33,340 bases of DNA from a virus: the IMG/VR virus record IMGVR_UViG_3300013132_003902, positions 1-33,340 of that record, one strand, 5' to 3'. Below are positions 1-8,336 of the stretch, one piece after another. The stretch's first letter is position 1. Each line of letters opens with the position of its first letter. The translations under genes and the position numbers were made by a program. The notes beneath the pieces were generated by a model. It was not told the DNA's origin. It made no database searches and saw only the letters and a program-made list of their open reading frames with translations.

Positions 1-270
1 GCCTGTATCATTTTCATAAGAAATTCCAGTAACCATAACACCAGCTGGTGGTAAAATAATAAATGGCTCTCCACTGATAAATCTACCCCAATTCACATCA
101 GCATTAAATGACCATTTAAATCCGTTATAAGTAACTGGAACTCTGGAAGTATTATACAAAGTAGGTGCTGTATTAGCCAAAGTCGTTTGATATGGATTTA
201 AAAGCGGATTAATATTAAATGATGTAGCTGAGGATTCATTGTTTATTGATACATTTGGGTTATTTTTCAT
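1..270 (-). CDS. Partial gene, probable virion-surface or fibre protein (N-terminal 90 residues)
   Basis: An open frame starts with ATG at 268-270 and continues through the left edge of the window without a stop, so only 90 residues are visible and the C-terminus is missing. The first 40 residues are rich in Asn, Ser and Thr and look extended. They are followed by an aromatic, beta-rich stretch with WSFNADVNWGRF and FIILPPAGVMVTGIS. I do not recognise a catalytic motif. Composition and position, just after the terminator that closes the glycan island, fit a structural or adhesin-type phage protein, but this is inference. There is no clear Shine-Dalgarno before the ATG. It could also be an unrelated secreted or surface protein. 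Confidence 0.6.
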   Translation of the reverse strand, partial: MKNNPNVSINNESSATSFNINPLLNPYQTTLANTAPTLYNTSRVPVTYNGFKWSFNADVNWGRFISGEPFIILPPAGVMVTGISYENDTG

Positions 271-297
271 ATTAATATATATGTAAATAAAAAAAAT

Positions 298-324
298 AAA
301 AAAAAAGGCTTTCGCCCTTTTTTT
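298..324 (-). terminator. Rho-independent terminator closing the glycan island
   Basis: On the minus strand this reads A7-GGGC-GAAA-GCC-T9. It forms a GC stem capped by a GAAA tetraloop and extended by A-T pairs and one G-T wobble, and it ends in a T run. It overlaps the stop codon of the glycosyltransferase gene at 323-1531. The flanking A and T runs could also let it work in the plus direction. Confidence 0.75.
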
Positions 325-1531
325 ATTTTCTCTCTTTAAATTTCTTCTTTTTTATATTATTTTCATTTATTGGTATATTATTTTCTTTCATTTTTATTTG
401 AAAGGCTGTCTGTTGACGTTGAATTTGTTCCAATATATGCATATATTGTTGCATATTGCTTTGAATTCTAGAAATTTCTGATTTTGGTACTTTATTTTCT
501 ACTAATAGTTTTTTACATGTCTCATAACCCAAATCAAACTGTCCTACTGCGTGTGCTGTTGCGGCTAATTCATCTAAAATGGCATAATTATATATCATAT
601 CAGGAACAAATAATATATCATCCTTTGGGAATGGAATTTCAGATGCTGCTTTAGCAAACATATAAGCAACTGCTGGTAGATTGAATTTTGTACGATATAT
701 TTGAGCAATATGATATAATGGCTCGGCACGAATAGGTCTTGAGTTATATGCCAGAAGGAATGCTTCCATAATTTCACCCCAAGGGCGATTTAGCATGGCC
801 TTGGCAACAGCAATACGGTAAAGGGAATAATATACCTCTTCACCCCATCCACCTTTCTCAGCCCTTCTCATATAGGCTTCAACTGCCTTTTCCCATTGCT
901 GTGAATCAAAGTATGATTGTCCCAGATAAAATATATACCTGATATTATCTGGTTCGTCTATTAAAGCTTTTTCAAGTGTCTCTGCATCTTTTGAATATTT
1001 CTCAATGGCCGTAATTCCAACATTTCTTGCACCAACTGTACGGGCCACGACACGATAATTTCCTTCAAGTTTCATTATCAATGGTTGTTCTTTTCCACGA
1101 CAATGAGCATATTCATGCAATATGCCAACATATTCCCAATCTGAGTCTACTTTGAATATTTGATTTCTCCACCAAGAGAATTCCTCTCGTCCAAGACGAA
1201 GTGCAAAGGAATCAATTTGATTTCCTGGTGGTAATTTAAATTCCCCCTGAACATAATCATCAGCATCAATCATGTAGGCATATTCTGCCTTACCTTTACA
1301 AAGATCTAATGCTTCTGTTCTTGATTTACCAAATCCTTTCCATTCTTGTTGGTGAAGTTCTCCTGGAATACCTTTTTCGGCAAAGAAGTTCTTGATGATA
1401 TCTTGAGTTCCATCTGTAGATCCAGTATCCACCACTACCCAATAATCAATCATTTTGTAAACTGAATTAAGACACTCAAGAATCACATGTGATTCATTTT
1501 TTACAATCATTGCCAACGAAAGTCTATGCAT
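323..1531 (-). CDS. Family 2 glycosyltransferase with TPR-like C-terminal region
   Basis: Predicted sugar transferase of 402 residues. The N-terminus shows a GT2-type GT-A fold: LSLAMIVKNE at the first strand, VVDTGSTDGT near residue 35 (nucleotide binding) and MIDADDYV near residue 90 (the DxD-type metal site). From about residue 175 onward, helical repeats with YLGQSYFDSQQWEKAVEAY-type spacing resemble tetratricopeptide repeats. The GT2-TPR combination is common in bacterial and phage glycan loci and is also seen in protein glycosyltransferases. The C-terminus is Lys-rich. A TATAAATA motif and an AAAGGA ribosome binding site precede the ATG. It is the last gene of the island and is directly followed by a terminator. 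Donor and acceptor are unknown. Confidence 0.85.
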   Translation of the reverse strand: MHRLSLAMIVKNESHVILECLNSVYKMIDYWVVVDTGSTDGTQDIIKNFFAEKGIPGELHQQEWKGFGKSRTEALDLCKGKAEYAYMIDADDYVQGEFKLPPGNQIDSFALRLGREEFSWWRNQIFKVDSDWEYVGILHEYAHCRGKEQPLIMKLEGNYRVVARTVGARNVGITAIEKYSKDAETLEKALIDEPDNIRYIFYLGQSYFDSQQWEKAVEAYMRRAEKGGWGEEVYYSLYRIAVAKAMLNRPWGEIMEAFLLAYNSRPIRAEPLYHIAQIYRTKFNLPAVAYMFAKAASEIPFPKDDILFVPDMIYNYAILDELAATAHAVGQFDLGYETCKKLLVENKVPKSEISRIQSNMQQYMHILEQIQRQQTAFQIKMKENNIPINENNIKKKKFKERK

Positions 1532-1549
1532 TATATAAATCCTTTATAC

Positions 1550-1557
1550 TATTTATA
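1550..1557 (-). promoter_or_regulatory. Candidate T4-type late promoter
   Basis: The minus strand reads GTATAAATAG, a full match to the T4 late box TATAAATA. A start about six bases downstream would leave a leader of about 12 bases containing AAAGGA before the ATG at 1531. The box overlaps the TAA stop of the upstream RfbH-like gene. Confidence 0.55.
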
Positions 1558-2896
1558 CTCTAAAATTATCTGCTTTAATAAAATAAGCATCAACAACAGA
1601 TTCAATATAATCTAATTGTTCATCAGTAATAACTGGACTGGTTCCCAAGAAAAATGTGTCAGTAGTTACTTTAGTAGATACTGGGAAATCTTTCTTTGCA
1701 TCGCCAGAATAAACTCCATCATATGCTGGTTGTAGTAGAACATTTCCACCAAAATAATTTCTTGTTTGTATCTTATTATCTTCAAGATACATTGTGAATT
1801 GATTTCTCTTAATGCTAATATCATCTCTTATAGTAAGGGGGAATGCAAACCAGGAAGGATCTGACTTTACTGTTGCCTTTGGTAAAATAAAGATTTTATC
1901 GTATTTAGAAAATATTGAATAAAGGCGATTAAAGTTCTTTTTACGAATTTCAATAATCGTATCAAGCTTTTTTAGTTGAACTAATCCAATTGCTGCTTGC
2001 ATTTCAATAGGTTTTAGATTATATCCAATCTCTTCATAAACATACTTGTGATCGAAAATTTCATCAGGAAATGCTGGAAGCCAATTACTAAATCGTTTTC
2101 TACACATTCCATCCTTTAAACAAGATGCACCTTTACCTGAGCAATAGCATCCTCTGCCCCATTCTCGTAAACTTTTAATAACTGTTTCTTGTTCATCAGT
2201 TTTACAAGCAACAAAACCACCCTCACCCATAGTTATATGATGTGCTGGATAAAATGAGCATGACGAAAATTGTCCAAAAGAACCAAGATATTTTCCATCA
2301 TATTTACTTCCAAGAGCATCGCAACAATCTTCTAATAAAATAAGATTATATTTATTTACGATCTCCATTAAACGATCCATATTTGGTGGATTACCCAAAA
2401 CATGTGCAAACACAAGAACTTTAGCACCTTGTTTTGCTGCCTCTTCTACTTGATCAAGATTAAGATTAAGAGTATCAAGTTCAATATCAACAAATACTGG
2501 AATAAATCCATTTTGTAAAATAGGATTAATTGTTGTTGGAAATCCTGCTGCTGGTGTTATTATTTTTGTTCCAATCGGAAGATTATAAAGTCGTTTTGAC
2601 TTTAATGCACTAATCATAAGAAGATTAGCACTTGATCCACTATTGGTTAAAGCACCATATTCCTTACCCAAATATGATTTAAATTGTCTTTCAAATCTAA
2701 GACCATTTTCTCCGAGCACCCACCATCCATTTAAAACGGATTCAATGGCAGCAAAAAATTCATCATCATCAAAAAAGTCACCAGAATATTGAACATAATC
2801 TTTACCAGATGTCCAAGTCTTTTTTTCTGTTCTTTTTAATTGAATTAATTCAAGAATTTTAGTTTTTACTAAATCATTATTTGTTAATTTTATCAT
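1553..2896 (-). CDS. rfbH: RfbH/E1-like CDP-4-keto-6-deoxyglucose 3-dehydrase (DegT/DnrJ/EryC1 superfamily)
   Basis: 447 residues, the usual length of E1 (RfbH/AscC/DdhC). These PMP-dependent iron-sulfur enzymes remove the C3 hydroxyl of CDP-4-keto-6-deoxyglucose on the way to 3,6-dideoxysugars. The aspartate that contacts the cofactor is in ILLEDCCDALGS (D190). Where ordinary aminotransferases have the PLP lysine, this protein reads SFYPAHHITMGEGG (H219/H220), the hallmark His replacement of E1. Cys250, Cys252, Cys259 and Cys265 lie just after it and are the likely [2Fe-2S] ligands. The start overlaps the upstream SDR gene by 20 bases. No E3 reductase or CDP-glucose-forming enzyme is seen in the window, so the substrate would have to come from the host or from genes outside it. 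Confidence 0.88.
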   Translation of the reverse strand: MIKLTNNDLVKTKILELIQLKRTEKKTWTSGKDYVQYSGDFFDDDEFFAAIESVLNGWWVLGENGLRFERQFKSYLGKEYGALTNSGSSANLLMISALKSKRLYNLPIGTKIITPAAGFPTTINPILQNGFIPVFVDIELDTLNLNLDQVEEAAKQGAKVLVFAHVLGNPPNMDRLMEIVNKYNLILLEDCCDALGSKYDGKYLGSFGQFSSCSFYPAHHITMGEGGFVACKTDEQETVIKSLREWGRGCYCSGKGASCLKDGMCRKRFSNWLPAFPDEIFDHKYVYEEIGYNLKPIEMQAAIGLVQLKKLDTIIEIRKKNFNRLYSIFSKYDKIFILPKATVKSDPSWFAFPLTIRDDISIKRNQFTMYLEDNKIQTRNYFGGNVLLQPAYDGVYSGDAKKDFPVSTKVTTDTFFLGTSPVITDEQLDYIESVVDAYFIKADNFRV

Positions 2897-3668
2897 AATT
2901 TAAATCTTTTAGTTGATTATAAGTATTTATAATCCCTAAATCAAGTCCTATTTCTTCTATATTGATATCATGTGAATTACCACAATAAAATTGCAAATCA
3001 TTATTATTTTCTATAATAATTGGAACTTTATATTCTGATAAAGAATTTATTTTTTCTGCTATTGATTTTAATGTATATTTTTGTTCATATGAACAATTTA
3101 TATTCTTAGGACCATCATTTTGAATATAATGATCTACTAAAGTTACTAAATCATTCATATAATAAAAATCCATTATTTTATTTGAATGAATAATAATTGG
3201 TTCTTTTTTAATATAACGAATTATATTTGATTTAATAAATCTTGTTGATAATTCATTATGGTCAAATACACCAAATATTCTTAAATTATACCAATTATGA
3301 ACATTATTAATCATTTCATTAATAGCATTTTTACTTATACCATATGGTGTATTATTTTGAAATATTTCTGCACCAGAACCAAATGATATTAATTTTTTAA
3401 ATGAATTTTTGTTATCATATAAATTATAAATCATTTTAAGATTTTGATAAACGGTATCTTTATTGTCTTTTTTTAATCTACTACCACCAATCACGGCGGT
3501 ATGTATAACAATATCAAAAAATTTATTTTCAAAAAATTCTTTAGTTGATGAAGAATCGCTTAGATCGAATTCATTTCTTGTAACATTTGAAATATTATGT
3601 TTAATAATTAAATTATTTTTTATACTTTGTGCGATATATCCATTACCACCAGTTATCAAGACATTCAT
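2877..3668 (-). CDS. NAD(P)-dependent epimerase/reductase, extended SDR type
   Basis: 263 residues. The N-terminus has the Rossmann glycine pattern ITGGNGYIAQSI (residues 5-16). DIVIHTAVIGG near residue 55 marks strand 4, and YGISK near residue 110 carries the Tyr-x-x-x-Lys catalytic pair; an upstream Ser (SFGSG) fits the third member. Such enzymes epimerise or reduce keto-sugar nucleotides. Next to an E1-like dehydrase and a thiamine-diphosphate enzyme, a likely task is reduction of a keto group on the modified sugar, as YerF does in yersiniose synthesis, but this is inference. ATG and the upstream stop share ATGA, implying translational coupling with the methyltransferase gene. The base composition is very AT-rich. 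Confidence 0.8.
   Translation of the reverse strand: MNVLITGGNGYIAQSIKNNLIIKHNISNVTRNEFDLSDSSSTKEFFENKFFDIVIHTAVIGGSRLKKDNKDTVYQNLKMIYNLYDNKNSFKKLISFGSGAEIFQNNTPYGISKNAINEMINNVHNWYNLRIFGVFDHNELSTRFIKSNIIRYIKKEPIIIHSNKIMDFYYMNDLVTLVDHYIQNDGPKNINCSYEQKYTLKSIAEKINSLSEYKVPIIIENNNDLQFYCGNSHDINIEEIGLDLGIINTYNQLKDLNYDKINK
2924..2931 (-). promoter_or_regulatory. Candidate late promoter inside the SDR gene
   Basis: TATAAATACTTA on the minus strand matches the T4 late box. It lies 28 bases upstream of the ATG of the RfbH-like gene and inside the 3' end of the SDR gene. It could boost late expression of the last two island genes. The surrounding sequence is AT-rich, so chance is possible. Confidence 0.35.
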
Positions 3669-4423
3669 TGTTTTTTCCTGAAGACTGCAATATAGTTAAT
3701 TTCATTTGGATCAAGTACTATTTCTAGTAATTCAAAATTATCGTTTATATCTTTATTTTGCTGATCATTCAAGAAACTTGAATATATAATATTTGTTTTT
3801 TCTGCTAATAGTAATTCTTCACCTAATAACGAATTATCATATTTATACCAACCTCTTGATTTTAGAGAATTTTGTATATCTTCCATAAAATATAAACCGT
3901 CTTTTTCCAATAGATCTATTGATTGCCATAAGCTAATCATCATATGATTCGGCCAATGACTACCATCTTCTATTATAAATTTATATTTCACATTTAATTT
4001 TTTAATATCAGACCAATCATTAAAATTACCCTGATCTGCATAGATAAAATTTATAGATTTATTATTTAACTCTTTTATTTCATCTAATTTATCTGATAAA
4101 TTATTTCCCCAAAAATTATCAACACAATATAAATTTATATTTTTGAAATAAGTCATCCACATTTTAGCTGATGCATATGGAAATCGTTTATCACAAACAC
4201 CAATTTCCAACATATTAAATTGCCTGTCTCTATATGATGACATATATTTATCATAGACTTTTGTGTAATGCATACAAAAGTGAGATGGATAATTATTACC
4301 CCATGTTAATGTTTTTTTATCGGCTGTTCCCTTATCTGTTTCGTAATGATTAGCAATTTCATTTAAATTTTTATCAGCATTATAAAAATTATTTACACTA
4401 GATTGTTTTTTAAAAAATTTCAT
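3665..4423 (-). CDS. Class I SAM-dependent methyltransferase
   Basis: 252 residues. NMLEIGVCDK near residue 70 is the SAM-binding motif I, followed by LYCVDNFWG as the acidic end of strand 2. FIIEDGSHWPNHM near residue 150 and LLEKDGLYFMEDI fit motifs IV-V of the MycE/TylF-like sugar and macrolide O-methyltransferases. The preceding ETDKGT stretch is also typical of that group. Methylation of a sugar hydroxyl is the natural role in this locus. The gene ends in an ATGA overlap with the SDR gene. An AAAGGA ribosome binding site precedes its ATG. Confidence 0.8.
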   Translation of the reverse strand: MKFFKKQSSVNNFYNADKNLNEIANHYETDKGTADKKTLTWGNNYPSHFCMHYTKVYDKYMSSYRDRQFNMLEIGVCDKRFPYASAKMWMTYFKNINLYCVDNFWGNNLSDKLDEIKELNNKSINFIYADQGNFNDWSDIKKLNVKYKFIIEDGSHWPNHMMISLWQSIDLLEKDGLYFMEDIQNSLKSRGWYKYDNSLLGEELLLAEKTNIIYSSFLNDQQNKDINDNFELLEIVLDPNEINYIAVFRKKQ

Positions 4424-4432
4424 TAATATCCT

Positions 4433-6178
4433 TTATAAATTAAAAACGTCAGAAATATACATATCAGTCAATTCACCAGGAATAATTTTTCCATTTTTAT
4501 CTATACCCTTGTGAACTACTTTTGGTTCATGTTTTTCGTATGGATATGAAAATAATTCACAAATCAATGGTCCATTATAATTAAATACATCATTCAATAC
4601 GTCATCTATTTGATTATTATCTATAATTGAAAAATATTTAATACCATACGCATCACTTATTTTTGATAAATTTGGAAAGCTAATTCCGCTATCTGGACCG
4701 GAAGCAATCTCTTTTCCATTAAAAAAAGTTTCTTGAGTTATTTTAATAGACAAATATCCTTCATTATTTATAACAAATATTTTAATAGGAAGATTGTGAT
4801 GAATTATTGTTTGTAATTCTTGTATATTCATTTGTAAACTTCCGTCACCTTCCATACAAATAACAGGATTTTTATTATTCGCAAAACAAGCACCAATTGC
4901 AGCTGGTAAACCATATCCCATACTAGCACAACCAACATTAGTAAAACATATTTGATCTTTTTTTAGATTATACGTTTGTAGTGTAACAACATGTGCTGTG
5001 CCATCACTTGTTATAATTGGATGTAAATTGGCGTAATTTTTTAATTTATTAATAAAATAATAAACACTAACATATCCTTTCATTTTTTCGTGTTTTGGAT
5101 AATAGTATATTTGTTGTTTTCTAGTTTCTTTTACAAAACATCTCCATTCATCAATATTGATCTTATAATCTTCTTTACAAACTGTTTCAATAAAGGTATT
5201 TACATCAGAATTTATAGCCAGATCTATTGGAAATTTATGTTTATAAATTTCGGACGAATCTATATCTACTTGTATTTTTTTAGAATTTGGAGAAAAACCT
5301 TTAAAATTGTATCCAGTCATTTTAACATTTAATCTACTGCCTAAAATAATTAGTAGATCAGCTTCCTGTACAATTTTATTTGATGTCAATTGTCCTAAAA
5401 TACCTATTCTACCAGAATATAATTCATATTCATTATCAACTGAATCAATTCCACTATGAACACCAGTAACTACAGGAATTTTATATTTTTTTATAAAATT
5501 ATCCAATATTTTTATACTATTAGATATACGAATTCCGTTACCAGCAACAATTAATGGTTTTTTAGAATTTTCCAATAATAATTTAAAATTATTTAATATA
5601 GTTTCATCTATTGTATCGATTTTAATTAAATTTTGATATTTTTTCAAATCATCAATATCAATTTCAGCACCTTGAAAATCTAAAGGTATATCAATCCAAA
5701 CTGGTCCTGGTCTACCAGTAATTGCTATTCTATATGCTTTTTCCAATTCATATAGAATATCTTTTGGATTTTTTAACATTACAGCATATTTGGTCATAGG
5801 TTTTACTGAATCAATAATATTGAATTCTTGATCACCAATCTGGCGACAACCCGTTTCATCTCTAAGTTGATTCGAAGAAACTTGACCTGAAATAAAAATA
5901 GCAGGAATACTATCTAGCCAACATCCTAATACACCAGTCAATGTATTGGTTCCACCAGGTCCGGTGGTAACTATTGCAGCACTTAGGTTATTACTTAATC
6001 TAAAATAACCCTCAACAGCCATTGCTGCTGCTTGTTCATGGTGTGTGCAAATATATTTTAATTTATCAGATTTACCTAAAGAATCAATAAGATGTATACA
6101 ACCACCACCAGATACAGTAAATACATGTTTTATTTTTTTATTTTCTAAAAATTGTATTACTATATCAGATAATTTCAT
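4433..6178 (-). CDS. Thiamine-diphosphate enzyme, acetolactate synthase-like (YerE-like candidate)
   Basis: 581 residues with the three-domain layout of the acetolactate synthase family: N-terminal pyrimidine-binding domain with catalytic Glu48 (THHEQAAAMA), a central domain at about 200-340, and a C-terminal diphosphate-binding domain with GDGS at 445-448 and NN about 25 residues later. True acetolactate synthase would be odd inside a sugar cluster. The enzyme YerE belongs to this family and attaches a two-carbon unit from pyruvate to a 3,6-dideoxy-4-keto-hexose, the step after E1. The E1-like gene is in the same operon, so a branched-chain sugar is a reasonable hypothesis. It overlaps the HAD gene by 14 bases. 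Confidence 0.85.
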   Translation of the reverse strand: MKLSDIVIQFLENKKIKHVFTVSGGGCIHLIDSLGKSDKLKYICTHHEQAAAMAVEGYFRLSNNLSAAIVTTGPGGTNTLTGVLGCWLDSIPAIFISGQVSSNQLRDETGCRQIGDQEFNIIDSVKPMTKYAVMLKNPKDILYELEKAYRIAITGRPGPVWIDIPLDFQGAEIDIDDLKKYQNLIKIDTIDETILNNFKLLLENSKKPLIVAGNGIRISNSIKILDNFIKKYKIPVVTGVHSGIDSVDNEYELYSGRIGILGQLTSNKIVQEADLLIILGSRLNVKMTGYNFKGFSPNSKKIQVDIDSSEIYKHKFPIDLAINSDVNTFIETVCKEDYKINIDEWRCFVKETRKQQIYYYPKHEKMKGYVSVYYFINKLKNYANLHPIITSDGTAHVVTLQTYNLKKDQICFTNVGCASMGYGLPAAIGACFANNKNPVICMEGDGSLQMNIQELQTIIHHNLPIKIFVINNEGYLSIKITQETFFNGKEIASGPDSGISFPNLSKISDAYGIKYFSIIDNNQIDDVLNDVFNYNGPLICELFSYPYEKHEPKVVHKGIDKNGKIIPGELTDMYISDVFNL

Positions 6179-6563
6179 TTGTAAAATTCTTTATATCAAT
6201 TAATGCTTGATTCCAATTATGAAATCGAATAGCCTTATCGTCAATATAACATATACATCTTGGTTTTTCAGCAGTAACTTCAGAAATATATTGTTTAATA
6301 TTATATTTTTCAAGCCATTCCCATACTAATTGAGTTCCAGTTTTTCCATTAACTAATGGTCTATCTGCTTTTGCCTTTGCCGTAAATATGACTATCTTAT
6401 ATTTCTGGGATAATAATCTTAGCGATTCGATGGATCCCTCAATAGGACTACCATATATTGTTCCATCATGATATCCATATTCAAAACTATGAACAACTCC
6501 ATCAAAATCTACTGCTATTATTTTAGATTCGTCTTCCTTAATTGTATTTTTATAAGTCATCAT
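6165..6563 (-). CDS. Small HAD-family phosphatase
   Basis: 132 residues. IIAVDFDGVVHSF near the N-terminus gives the DxDG nucleophile motif, IVIFTAKAKAD supplies the motif II Thr, and CYIDDKAIRF supplies the acidic motif IV; a Lys before it (EKPRC) could serve motif III. There is no large cap domain, which suits phosphatases acting on small or exposed phosphates. It lies between an aldolase-like gene and the thiamine-diphosphate enzyme and starts in an ATGA overlap with the aldolase stop. The role may be removal of phosphate from a sugar intermediate; the substrate is unknown. Confidence 0.78.
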   Translation of the reverse strand: MMTYKNTIKEDESKIIAVDFDGVVHSFEYGYHDGTIYGSPIEGSIESLRLLSQKYKIVIFTAKAKADRPLVNGKTGTQLVWEWLEKYNIKQYISEVTAEKPRCICYIDDKAIRFHNWNQALIDIKNFTNEII

Positions 6564-7357
6564 ATAGCCATTGATTGATTGATTCTATCTTGAATCATTT
6601 TAATTCTTTTAATATCTTGATTTGCTAATTTTGTATAAAATTCATGTTTTGTTTGTAGCCATTCATATTCAAACAATTGACCTTTTGCTAAGGCTTTTGA
6701 TAAATTTTTAAGAGCAATGGATGAATCGTATATTGCATATCTTGTCTCAAACTTATCAAGTAAGCCATCAGAATGTAATTTTTTCAAAAATTCTAAAGAA
6801 TCAATAGATATTGCTCCACCTAAACACAACTTAAGACCTTTTTCTTTAATCTTACAAAATACTGTTTTTGTCATATTATATACTTCATCACTATTTACAT
6901 ATGATCTATCTTTTCCCATAGAGGATACTAAATCAACTCTGCCGATAGTAATTCCGTATAATTTATTAATTTCCTGCGTATTTAGCATTTTATCTATATT
7001 ATTTACGGCAGTTATTGTTTCTACATTAATATTCAAATTAATACCAGAAATAACATCTTCTGGAATGTATGATGTGGATGCTTGAATAAATTTCTTTAAT
7101 CCAAATTCAGATTCTACCATTGGTGCAACAATGCCTTTAACACCAATAATTAGAGAATCTTTAATATCCCTTATAGCTTCGGGTCCACCAATTTTTAATG
7201 TTAATTTTGTATTAGATTGATTACATAATTCTTTAAGACGTACAGTTTCATTGAATAACGCACCTTCATCTTCGAAGGATGTTTTTATGCCTATCAAACC
7301 ATGATTTTCTATCATATCTGTAAGTAATTTTACACATTTAAATTCTCTGCTGTTCAT
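6560..7357 (-). CDS. HpcH/HpaI-type aldolase (citrate lyase/aldolase TIM barrel)
   Basis: 265 residues. The pattern LKIGGPEAIRDI, then KGIVAPMVESEFGL, then LNINVETITAVNNIDKM and ITIGRVDLVSSMG matches the class II HpcH/HpaI aldolases, which use a Glu and an Asp (here in VETI and GRVDL) to hold a metal and condense pyruvate with an aldehyde. In a glycan locus such an enzyme could build or split a keto-acid sugar or sugar side chain. The following HAD gene overlaps it by 4 bases, so the two may act in sequence. AAAGGAAA precedes the ATG. The actual substrate cannot be read from the sequence. Confidence 0.78.
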   Translation of the reverse strand: MNSREFKCVKLLTDMIENHGLIGIKTSFEDEGALFNETVRLKELCNQSNTKLTLKIGGPEAIRDIKDSLIIGVKGIVAPMVESEFGLKKFIQASTSYIPEDVISGINLNINVETITAVNNIDKMLNTQEINKLYGITIGRVDLVSSMGKDRSYVNSDEVYNMTKTVFCKIKEKGLKLCLGGAISIDSLEFLKKLHSDGLLDKFETRYAIYDSSIALKNLSKALAKGQLFEYEWLQTKHEFYTKLANQDIKRIKMIQDRINQSMAI

Positions 7358-7369
7358 ATTATATTTCCT

Positions 7370-8323
7370 TTACCATATAAATTTATTTTGATAATATCGT
7401 ACTATATTTTTAATTTCAATAGAAAAATTCTTTTTAGGAAACCAACCTAATTTTTTTAACTTAGTATCGTCAAGTGAATATCTTACATCTTGTCCTACTC
7501 TATTGCAAGAAAAATCTACAAAATCTTCAATATTATTATTTGAAATATTATAATGATATAAAATATTTTTAATTGTTTCCAAATTACTTTGTTCAAATCC
7601 ACCACATATATTATAAATTTCATTTTTTACACCAGAATCTATAATAGTAATCACAGCATCAGCTGTGTCTTCTGAATGTAGCCAATTTCTTATAGGCGTT
7701 CCATTATTATGGAGTGGAATTTTTTTACCTAGATTAATATATTTACATGCTTTTGGTATTAATTTTTCAATATATTGACCTACACCATAATTATTTGTAG
7801 GTCTTAATATAACATATGGTATGTTGTATGTTCTTGACCAAGCAAGTATCAACATATCTGCTGCTGCTTTTGTTGCAGAGTATGGATTTGATGGTTTAAG
7901 TAAATCAGTTTCGGTGTGGGAACCTTCAACAATATCTCCATAAACTTCATCCGTGCTAAAATGTAGAAGCACTGGTGTTTTTGAGCTTTCTTGTCTATAA
8001 TTCTTAATCAATTTTAGTAAATTGTGAACGCCATCTATATTTGATTTTATAAAATCGTCACTATCCGCAATTGAATTTCCAACATGTGTTTCTGCGGCGG
8101 TATTAATAATATAATCACAATCATATAAAAATTTTAAATCATTTATATCGCAATGTACAAATGAAAAATTATTATAATTATTAAACTCATTTAAAAGTTC
8201 TTTATTGGCAGCATATGTTATTTTATCTACGCCTTTTACATACCACCCTTTTTGTAAACATGCTCGCGTAATATAAGACCCAATAAAACCTAAGCATCCT
8301 GTAATATATACAACTTTTTTCAT
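7370..8323 (-). CDS. RmlB-like nucleotide-sugar 4,6-dehydratase
   Basis: 317 residues. Extended SDR with ITGCLGFIGSYI (NAD-binding glycines, residues 8-19), AAETHVGNSI, the catalytic STDEVYG (Thr-Asp-Glu) near residue 125 and YSATKAAAD (Tyr-x-x-x-Lys) near 148, then RPTNNYGVGQYIEKLIP and a RNWLHSEDTADA segment. These are the signatures of dTDP-glucose 4,6-dehydratase (RmlB). That enzyme makes the 4-keto-6-deoxy sugar required by later deoxysugar enzymes. It is somewhat shorter than typical RmlB. A CDP- or UDP-sugar substrate cannot be excluded, and CDP-glucose would fit the E1-like enzyme better. No RmlA, RmlC or RmlD partner is present. Confidence 0.85.
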   Translation of the reverse strand: MKKVVYITGCLGFIGSYITRACLQKGWYVKGVDKITYAANKELLNEFNNYNNFSFVHCDINDLKFLYDCDYIINTAAETHVGNSIADSDDFIKSNIDGVHNLLKLIKNYRQESSKTPVLLHFSTDEVYGDIVEGSHTETDLLKPSNPYSATKAAADMLILAWSRTYNIPYVILRPTNNYGVGQYIEKLIPKACKYINLGKKIPLHNNGTPIRNWLHSEDTADAVITIIDSGVKNEIYNICGGFEQSNLETIKNILYHYNISNNNIEDFVDFSCNRVGQDVRYSLDDTKLKKLGWFPKKNFSIEIKNIVRYYQNKFIW

Positions 8324-8336
8324 TTTATAAACTCTA

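Noticed and set aside
4433-6178. Host-like acetolactate synthase as an auxiliary amino-acid gene
   Set aside because: No regulatory subunit gene follows, and it is embedded in a sugar operon beside an E1-like dehydrase.
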